NCBI GenBank assembly: GCA_013350335.1
Contig: CM023533.1
Location: 31,416,869 to 31,480,868 of the forward strand
Direction of reading: 5' to 3'
Source: Chimonanthus salicifolius
Taxonomy: Eukaryota > Streptophyta > Magnoliopsida > Laurales > Calycanthaceae
Length of the DNA: 64,000 bases
Under the pieces are notes generated by a model. It was not told the DNA's origin and ran no database searches. It saw only the letters and a program-made list of their open reading frames with translations. The translations under genes and the position numbers were made by a program. Of the stretch, positions 56,579 through 64,000 are shown one piece after another. Positions within the stretch are counted from its first letter, which is position 1. The number at the start of each line of letters is the position of its first letter.

Positions 56579-58178
56579 TTATTCCCATTTGGATTGAATG
56601 TTATGGTTGTGTTTAAAATCAAAATTTAGAGCAGACTCCCATCCATTCTCTTCAAGACAAATCTCTCCACCAACACATAAGAACCAAACTTCTTCCATTC
56701 ACCCACTCCTTTAAACTCTTCATTTCTCTCCACTTTCACATCATTTTGTAGCTTATCATCCCACCCTCCTCTCATTTCCTCCCATTTCATCCTCTCTACA
56801 ATTCCCATACTCAACCCCACCTCCTCTTTACCTTCCCCAACACTGCTAACAGGTTTAAACCACATCATTCCATTCTCCACGCGGGTGTCTTCATTCACAG
56901 CTTCCTCTCCAAACAGCATTGCTGATTCTTTCTGCAAAATTGCTTTGACCTTTACCACATTCTCTTTGGTTACCATAGTTTTCACTGGAGAAAATCTCCT
57001 GCCAAAATTGCTCGAGAACCATCTCATAAAACATGGACTTCTTCATCTGTTCCTGCAAAGTGGCCATTTCCTTGATGAACATGAAAGGGCAGTACCACTT
57101 TCCTACAGTTACAGCCTTGGAACGCTTGCTGCCGATTGGGAAATTGAATTCAGGCAGGCGGGCACGAAGTTGTGCATCGAGGCCATGAGCCTCGTCTAAC
57201 TTGTAATGGTGAGGAGTTGATTTGTACGACTCCCAACCTCTCCTTCTCAAGAACAGGGGAGAAAACCCGTCTGGAGCTACAGACTTGGCCGTGAATTTTC
57301 TGCAACTGCAGGGTGTGATCTCCACCTGTTGATACAAGTCCATATGATCGAAGGGCCTCGGCTTCACGTCTTTTATGCAGTTGAAAAAAACAGCACGGGT
57401 TCATGTCCTCTGCTCTTGAGCATGTGCTTGTATGCCTGTATAGTCATTCAAATCATGTCTGCAATGTTTAATCTTGTTTATCTGCAATTTCTAATCATAC
57501 ATATTTATGCATGAATACAATTTTATGTATGTAAGATTGTCAAGTCTTTCAGCATATGACTTAATTGATTATCCCAACAATTTGAATTATCAAATTCCGT
57601 GAAATTCATGATAAAGAAATGGCCATGACAACTACAAAAGGACCTAAGCGCGAGCTTGGTCTTGGTCCGAGTGGAAAATGAAGATCATTAAATTTAATCA
57701 GAAGCCCAATTAAGCTTGTGTGTTAAAAATTTATAATAATACTAATTGGCTTGTTCAAACCACTGGTTAAAGACATCCAATGGCTATGATTTTTACCCTT
57801 TTAAACAGGTACTATCAGATTAAATGTTTTTTAGTTAGAAGATTTCCTACCCTTTGTACTTCCCATCTGCCTTTATTACATAGTAGCGATTGGAGGAAAG
57901 AGGCTGATCAAGAACAGGGATGAAGAAGGCCTTATCGCAGAGCATAATGAAGGAAGCTCCGTAGTGTTGAATGTACCGGACATTCAGCATCTTGTTCTGA
58001 GGGAAGGGGAGCTTTCCGGCTCGGCTTCGACATAATAGTCCCAAACAGCACGCCCCCTCTGCCTCTGTCTCGTCATCGACTGAGCACAAGATAACCCGAA
58101 TTCGGGCCTTCAGGGTGGTGGCTCATTCACAGATTCAGGAGATTTCCTGTACAAGGAGAGAGGCCTGGTCACATACAT
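56579..58178 (-). pseudogene. DUF1262 pseudogene (2 exons, multiple frameshifts)
   Basis: Exon 1 spans 57851-58178 (ATG at 58178, MYVTRPLSLYRKS) and exon 2 about 56579-57435. The splice sites GTAGGAAAT and TATACAG are preserved. All DUF1262 blocks can be found, but not in one frame. A frame break falls at PPP (TGA just after), another before DDETEAEG, another in the poly-T run at CCFF(N)CIKD near 57385-57391, another near 56995 after QEIFSSEN, and a last one near 56630 before the conserved ending HNIQSKWE. Blocks seen include VAPDGFSPLFLRRRGWESY, VGKWYCPFMFIKEM, GIVERMKWEEMRGGW and FVLKRMDGSL. The residual similarity is high, so decay is recent relative to the 54.9-kb remnant. Confidence 0.9.
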
Positions 58179-58360
58179 CTCTCTCTCTCTAATCAAATTC
58201 TCTAAAATTGTATTGAGTATTCTCAAATCTCAACTTGTGTTGGTAATTGGTATTGATCTTCCTCTGTTTCATTCACTTATATACTAAAAAAACCACAGCA
58301 AAAACGTCATGGCTTCTTTGACCCAACTTTGTAGCTTGTGTTGTGAGACTTGAAGAGGAA

Positions 58361-58440
58361 ATTCTACATTGCTTCTGAATACTACCCAAGGCATTGACCA
58401 ATTCTACATTGCTTCTGAATACTACCCAAGGCATTGACCA
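58361..58440. repeat. Perfect 40-bp tandem duplication
   Basis: attctacattgcttctgaat plus actacccaaggcattgacca occurs twice back to back, at 58361-58400 and 58401-58440, with no mismatch. It lies about 180 bp upstream of the DUF1262 pseudogene start. Confidence 0.97.
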
Positions 58441-60470
58441 GTGGCACTGATATTATTCAATGGCCTTTCCCTGATAATGTTGCAATTTTAATAGACATGT
58501 GGTGGTAAAATTGGGAAAAATCCAGGATCGTCCATCTGGTAGATCTATACAAGAATAGACGGTGATGGTAAACCCGAATCAAAATCCACCACTCGGTTAT
58601 TTGATCGGCCTTTTTTTAGGTTCAAAGGTAGTTCAGGCGTCGCATCCGACTAGCCCCTGAAGTACGTGAAAATCCTCCAATCTTCACACGCCGAATAAAT
58701 CTATAGAGAATGACCCTTCATTGAAATCACTAGAGATTGAATCCAAGACCTCAATCCCTTCGTTTGATCAACTTTTAAAAACAAAGATATTTCAATGATC
58801 ACAATTCAAACCAAAAAGTTAATGATCACATAGTCGTGATCTTCCATTCCTGGTCATAAACAAAAAATTTAATGAAAATGTCTTTTAAATATTAAAGTAA
58901 GTCACTTGTTTTTTAATGAAATGTGTAGAAAATAATAAAAGAATTGGCCGTGTAAAATTTGAGCTCTATTTGATCATTTTCCCCTTGTGAGTATAGACTT
59001 TAAAAATTTGTTTACTATAAGCTTTTTATTTTTTCATGGCCTATCTCATAATATTGTGATATCATCTATAAAATTCTCTATCTATAAAATCTAATCATGT
59101 AAAATTTAATCCATGATAAATATACAATCTCTCCATTAAAAATATACAACTTAATCTCTCTTCAAAAAGCGGGAGGTGCCAAATTCGACTCCACATGACC
59201 TAACATAATCTGGTGTACCCTGTTAGCAATATTGTTGTACTTTGACATGATTGGCACAAGCCCACAAGAACTTCTGAAATGTTGGAAGCGACCGGTGAAT
59301 TTTGTAGCTGAACATGGCGCATTGACATTGTTTTTTTATTATTATTATTGTATGTTCTTCCATTTTAATAATATTTCATTCATTTATCTACAACTTGAAA
59401 GGAAATTTCCTGGAAATATAAACATTGTTAGAAATTAGAATGCAATTTTGACTAGATTAAACAATGCAAGAGACTTTGATTAACTACCCATTAAGATAAT
59501 GGATATGTAGAAGAGAGAGATATTAAGATGTCATCCTGACATGTTTGGCAGGTAAATACAATACATGGATCCAAATGCCCAATATAAAACTCTGTGATTG
59601 ATTGGATACCCTGCCCTAAAATGCATAATAATAACCGTAAATAATTTTCGTTTAATTCTATGAGTATGCAAGATTATTTTATTAAATAATTTTTACTAAA
59701 AATTATAAATCAAAATTACTTTAGTGCAATTTTTAAAAAAATTGATGGAAATAACTCAAAATAGTTGAACTTTTAAGAGAAAAAAGTTTGAAATTGACAA
59801 ATACCTTTCAAACTTGAAGAACTTAATGCAAGATTCAAACCCAAAAAATAATCAAAATGGTATTTTTTCTTCTAAAAAAGTTTAAAGAAGAATTAAAATA
59901 TTGATACTTTATTGTATCAGATATTATACGTGTCGGTCAAATTTTCAACCCCTGAGCACACTAATGGAACCCAACCATATTAAAAACACTTGTGATTTAA
60001 TTTATATAAAGTATTTTTTGGCATTCAAATTTATATTTTATTTTCCTTGAAGTAAATAGTAAAAAAATATACAAGGTGACCTATTTTAATGTGTCGCATA
60101 GGGAGTTCTTGCTTGACGTTGGTGGGATCAATTGACCTATCAAGGGTCTTTCAAAGAGATTTCCAAATATATGATTTAAAAGGAAAATGAAAATAAAACA
60201 AAAAACTAGACTGAACATTCAATTCTTCTGTTCTTTTCTTTTTTCACAGGAGAGTAATTCTTGAAATTTAGTTTCAACAGAAAAAGATCTCTCAATGGAT
60301 TCCATTTATGTAAAATCAGAAAAAAAAAAAAAATTAAAAAATACTGATAACCTAAAATAAACTTTGAAGAGAGAGATATCGGCTAACATCTTCGTTACTC
60401 CATTTTTAGCACCCCTGCTTCAATGTTAACAATCACAAACAGGCTGAGAAAGGCCAAGTCGGTTCTACAT
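58441..60470. other. AT-rich spacer, no gene seen
   Basis: I see no family, RNA gene or bounded transposon. A short ATT run occurs near 59337-59350. Confidence 0.6.
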
Positions 60471-60479
60471 TAAAAAGGG

Positions 60480-61090
60480 CTAGCCGCTCCAAAGGTTCCC
60501 CATCCCAGCCCTAGCTTATAAATCCAAGACCTTCCCGGGGCATTTTCAATGTGAGATTGCCCTCATAAGAGGCTCTCCGACCCAATCCTTGGCTCCCTGG
60601 CCAAGGAGACCCACACCTCCTCTTTGTGTAGAGCAGGGGTATAAATCTCGGCCGATACTGTGCATATAAGCCAGAGATAAAATAATTTGGCAAAATATCA
60701 GTTGTGGGTCCAGCCAATATTTGCCAATATTGGACGAATATCGGCCTAGATATCAGCCGATATTTGAAATATCGGCTGATATTTTTATTTTTTTATTTAA
60801 AAAAAAAACATCCGTTTTTATTTTTTTTAAATGATTTTTTCAAAAAAAAAATCACCGACATTAAAAAAAAAAAAAAATTGAGAGAAAAAATCTAGGTCAA
60901 AATCTCGGCAAAGCCGATTTTTCGACCCCTGGTGTAGAGTCCATGTGTTGAGGGAGTCCTCGGCCTACAGGCTCCCTGGTCCAATCCCTCTTTTGCCAGG
61001 GAGACCCACACCTCCTTTGTGTAGGTTCCACACATCAGGGTGAGTCCCTATCCCACACAATAATATCTCAAGTTTGCCCAAATTATCATG
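60480..61090. repeat. Repeat block with duplicated segments, host of MITE copy 3
   Basis: ggagacccacacctcc plus (tc)tttgtgtag occurs at about 60605 and about 60998, each preceded by ggctccctgg and followed by gtccatgtg- or gttccacac-type sequence. It looks like an older repeat of unknown class into which the hAT MITE inserted. Confidence 0.5.
60634..60931. mobile_element. hAT MITE, ATATCGGC-rich family, copy 3
   Basis: 298 bp with intact termini caggggtataaatctcggcc and, reversed, caggggtcgaaaaatcggct. It is flanked by a perfect 8-bp duplication gtgtagag (60626-60633 and 60932-60939). The interior has the same atatcggcctagatatcagc-type words as the copies at 47269 and 47757, plus A- and T-rich runs. 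The CAGGGGT end is typical of hAT elements. Confidence 0.9.
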
Positions 61091-61792
61091 TCAGTTCCAC
61101 ACTTCAAGGGACCAGTCGCTCATTTTCTACTGCAAGGTCATTCTGGTTTTGAACTTTTCCAGTCCACTTGCCCAAAACTGAAGCTTAAGTGGAAACCATT
61201 GGTGACAAAAACCATCAGGCCGGACTATCCCAGACCCAGAGTCACAACTTGAAGCAACTATAAGTCCAACCCGATCTCATATATCAGGCCAGGGTCCAAG
61301 TCACGGGCCTGTAAGAAAGACCTCCCATATCCAGCCAATAGTGAGCTGGGCTCTCCCGTGTGAACAGATTAACAAAAATTTGTGTAAACTTTCAATCAAA
61401 GTTCTTTGGAGAGCAAAGAACTACTGAATTTTACATTTTAAATTCTTCAATAATTCAATCCAAGAGATGCAATTGAAAGTTCACACCAGTTTTTTTAGAA
61501 TCAGATTTGCTTGAGTTTCTCCCCTCATTGGGAATAAAGTAGAGCATGGATAAGTTGAGAACAACCTGTGAGATCTGGAACAAGTAAACTAAATGGCATA
61601 ATCAAAGAAGCATTAGCAGTAGGATTGAGCAGAAGGAGTCTTAAATCTATTGAATACATAGATTGATAGAGAGAGCTTCCATATAATTTACAATGGAAAG
61701 AAAAAGGAAGATAAAATCTAAAATATAAACCAGACTCTGTTCCTGCATGACTTGAATCCGTCGCAGTTCAACCAAGTTCCTCCCACTTCCAC

Positions 61793-63112
61793 CTATTTCC
61801 TTCCACTACTTCCTTTCGAATTCTTGAAAATCCATTTCCATACCTTCTTTCCCTTTTTCCCTCCTATCCCAGTGTCACAGTCATTGACAGTAATCCTGCA
61901 GGAACTCACACTGCTGAGAGAGATCCCACTTCTCACTTGTTCAAAAGAACCTGATTCATGTTCTAGAGCTCCACGCCTTAAACTCCCAAATCCATTTCTC
62001 TGTAATGTTGAGAAATCATCAAACTTTTTTATATCAGTTTCATGTTCCATTGAACAACACTTGATACTACTGAAACTGCCTCTTTCAATTGATGACAAGT
62101 TGCTACTTCTCACATTACCAAAATCACTTTGTGTGTCCACCGAATTGCCACTTTTCAAGCCAGAGAGACCACCACCCTTCGATTTAGTGGAAGAACCCAC
62201 CTCCAAATCAATAAAACCAGCTTCTTTTCCCCCACCAAAACCAGTTTCTGATCCAAGAAAACCACCACTCTTCAAGACAGAAAACCTGCCGTTGGATTCT
62301 GGTGAGATGTTCAAATCAATAAAACCAGCCTCCTTCTCAACATCGAGACCACTCTTTTTGACACCCGCAAAACCTGCTCTCATCTTTCCACGAAAACCAT
62401 CTTCGGGATCTGTAAACACATCTCCATTTAGGCTACCCAGCATAGGAAAACCACTCTTTTGGCCACTGGTACTGCCTCTGTTTAGGCTATCCAGCATAGG
62501 AAAACCACTCTGTTTGCCACTAGTACTACCTTCTGGTTCATCAAGACCAACAGCTGGCCTAGACCCAGATGAGCCCAGAGGATCATTAGATAAAATCTCA
62601 CCCTCCTCGCCTAAGCCAGATGAGTTTCTCCCCTCATCTTGATGGCCCAGCTCCTTTTTCTTCCTGAAAAACCACCCCACATGCCAGAAAGCTTTTCTCT
62701 TCTCATATACAGAGCTGCTGCAGTTCCGCTTGAGCAGATCAGCCGCAGCAGCAGTAGCTTCCACCTTTTCAGCGCAATTGGGCTTGGAATTCGAAGAAGA
62801 ATGGCGGAGTGACGGTTTGGAGCGACTTCCAGATTCTGCAGTTGCGCCTTCTGTCTTAGCATTCTCGATAAGGAAGGAGATGCGACCCACACTGCCTACC
62901 TCCGCAGAACAGGAATTTCGATTGGAGATGTCAGAACAGGAGCAGGAAGAGAGACGCTGCTCGCCACAGTCAGAGCATACGAGCTTTACAAGGCGGTCTT
63001 TGAGACAGTAGGCGCAGATTCCTACAGAAGAAGAAGATGGGTGCTTCCTGCAAAGCGGGTCTGATGAGAAGGAATCGATGGACGACTCTACTGCTTTGCC
63101 TCTGTCTTTCAT
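61793..63112 (-). CDS. DUF740/OCTOPUS-like protein
   Basis: Single exon, 439 residues, ATG at 63112-63110 and TAG at 61795-61793. In-frame codons just upstream lack an ATG. The N-terminus has a Cys/His pattern (C21, H24, C33, C36, C46, C49, C57, C59; CRKHPSSSSVGICAYCLKDR and CSDCG) that marks the DUF740 family, which includes OCTOPUS, a membrane-associated regulator of phloem differentiation. Residues 138-153 (KRKAFWHVGWFFRKKK) are basic-aromatic, as is the end, KKGKKVWKWIFK (419-430). The middle is Ser/Gly-rich and low in complexity, with repeated KEAGFIDL and an 18-residue tandem repeat (196-213, 214-231). There are no membrane helices. The protein is shorter than OCTOPUS itself, so a specific role is not assigned. 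Confidence 0.82.
   Translation of the reverse strand: MKDRGKAVESSIDSFSSDPLCRKHPSSSSVGICAYCLKDRLVKLVCSDCGEQRLSSCSCSDISNRNSCSAEVGSVGRISFLIENAKTEGATAESGSRSKPSLRHSSSNSKPNCAEKVEATAAAADLLKRNCSSSVYEKRKAFWHVGWFFRKKKELGHQDEGRNSSGLGEEGEILSNDPLGSSGSRPAVGLDEPEGSTSGKQSGFPMLDSLNRGSTSGQKSGFPMLGSLNGDVFTDPEDGFRGKMRAGFAGVKKSGLDVEKEAGFIDLNISPESNGRFSVLKSGGFLGSETGFGGGKEAGFIDLEVGSSTKSKGGGLSGLKSGNSVDTQSDFGNVRSSNLSSIERGSFSSIKCCSMEHETDIKKFDDFSTLQRNGFGSLRRGALEHESGSFEQVRSGISLSSVSSCRITVNDCDTGIGGKKGKKVWKWIFKNSKGSSGRK
62428..62538 (-). repeat. 54-bp tandem duplication inside the DUF740 gene
   Basis: cagcataggaaaaccactct occurs twice, 54 bp apart, with matching flanks (gccactRgtactRcc). It encodes STSGKQSGFPMLDSLNRG and STSGQKSGFPMLGSLNGD. 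The length is a multiple of three, so the frame is kept. Confidence 0.9.
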
Positions 63113-64000
63113 GGCTGATGCTCTCAAGCTTTCACAATTCTCGAAATGTTTTCGTCGGTGGCTATGAGATTTAATCTTCAGGAAAGCAAAACAAAGGGGT
63201 GTTCGAGATTTTCAAATGATCTGTAAGAGGCAGATAGAAAAAATTGAGACCTTGGATTGGAAAGAGCAAAAGAGAACAAAAGAATGCAAGATCCGGTGTT
63301 AGATATTTCATTCGAAATGTATGCCATAAAAGAAAAAATTAGAGTTTGAAAGAGAGAGGAGGTTTGCTTGTTCCTTGAAAACGATATTGGATTTGTCCAA
63401 GCATGAAACATGAACGTTGGAAATGGTAGAAGAAGGTCTTTGTTAAAGGGTAAGACCCTCTTCCCCTCTTAAAACTAAAGAACTCAAGGAAATGGTGGAG
63501 TGTTGGACTGATCAAATGACGTAGATTTGAGATATGCAAAGTACAAGAAAATGCTGGAAAAGATGATACAGAGAGAGACAGAGAGAGAGCTTCACGCATC
63601 CATCTGATATTGATCTGAACCCGAACAGGAATTGGGTGATGAAATGCAACAATTCAGAGGGAAGAAGAAAAGAAACGTGAGAGAAAAATGGAGTGTCCGG
63701 AAGAAATAGATTACGATACAAAATCCTTTCTTGATTCTGTTCCACTTAGATTCCCTTTTAACTTTTTTTTATCACCAGCGGCTCACTCCTTTCAATTTTT
63801 TCTTCCTTTTCGGGGAAAGCTCATTCAAAAGTCTAAACGAATGAATGAAAAAAAAAAACAAAAAAAAAAACTTTATTTTTAGTAAATTTCAAATTTTAGA
63901 GACAATTACATGGCTATTACGAGAATTTTTATTTTTTAATCTTTCTACGTTCTTTGTTCTCATTTAGCATCGTTTTCCTTTCTTTTTTTTCAAATTTAAG
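63113..64000. other. 5' flank of DUF740 gene to window edge
   Basis: Probable leader and promoter of the - strand gene. A GA-rich run at 63570-63592 (ct-rich on the gene strand) is common in plant 5' leaders. No other gene is recognised. Confidence 0.5.

Noticed and set aside
61752..62642. 296-codon open frame on the + strand opposite the DUF740 gene
   Set aside because: It is the mirror of the real - strand frame (Ser/Pro/Leu-rich, no family motif), while the - strand carries the DUF740 Cys motif and C-terminal block.
63113..63127. Earlier start for the DUF740 gene five codons upstream
   Set aside because: The codon is TTG; the first ATG in frame is at 63112.

Overview
The window is nuclear DNA from a flowering plant. 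Genes are split by GT-AG introns, intergenic DNA is AT-rich, and transposons of typical plant families fill the introns and spacers. The gene families (TTM1/2-like, type I MADS, DUF1262, DUF740) and the repeat load suit a non-grass, probably woody angiosperm. I cannot name the species from sequence alone.

Region 1 (182-35765, + strand) is one gene encoding a TTM1/TTM2-type protein: P-loop uridine-kinase-like domain, CYTH (triphosphate tunnel) domain, coiled coil and C-terminal membrane anchor. I could join 11 coding exons in frame into 658 codons plus stop. Only about 5.5% of the 35.6 kb is coding. The introns hold a nonautonomous LTR element (5867-7298), L1 and RTE LINE relics, a decayed Ty3/gypsy element (about 8961-11402), a full-length but dead Ty1/copia element (17081-23981) with a hAT-type element nested in its integrase (20235-21404), and a dead hAT transposon with DUF659-type transposase (about 24817-29378).

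Region 2 (35766-45057) is gene-poor. Its one convincing gene is an intronless type I MADS-box gene on the - strand (38593-39519). It also holds a 184-bp hairpin MITE and a Stowaway MITE.

Region 3 (45058-58178) is a DUF1262 family cluster, all on the - strand: one intact two-exon gene (45682-48225), one exon-1 remnant (about 54910-55080) and one full-length pseudogene with several frameshifts (56579-58178). Between and inside them lie a three-LTR TRIM array just past the stop of the intact gene, two hAT MITEs in its intron (one touching the 5' splice site), a second Stowaway, a probable 3.35-kb solo LTR with an array of GC-rich near-palindromes, and further MITEs.

Region 4 (58179-64000) is AT-rich DNA, a third copy of the same hAT MITE family (60634-60931), and an intronless DUF740/OCTOPUS-like gene on the - strand (61793-63112).

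The four gene families are functionally unrelated and do not form a pathway. The notable biology is genomic: the TTM reading frame survives in TE-filled introns, and a DUF1262 cluster is decaying amid several independent insertions whose target-site duplications are still readable. I saw no clear evidence of a wholly new biological system. The best candidates for something undescribed are the tandem TRIM, the ATATCGGC-rich hAT MITE family and the palindrome array in the solo LTR.
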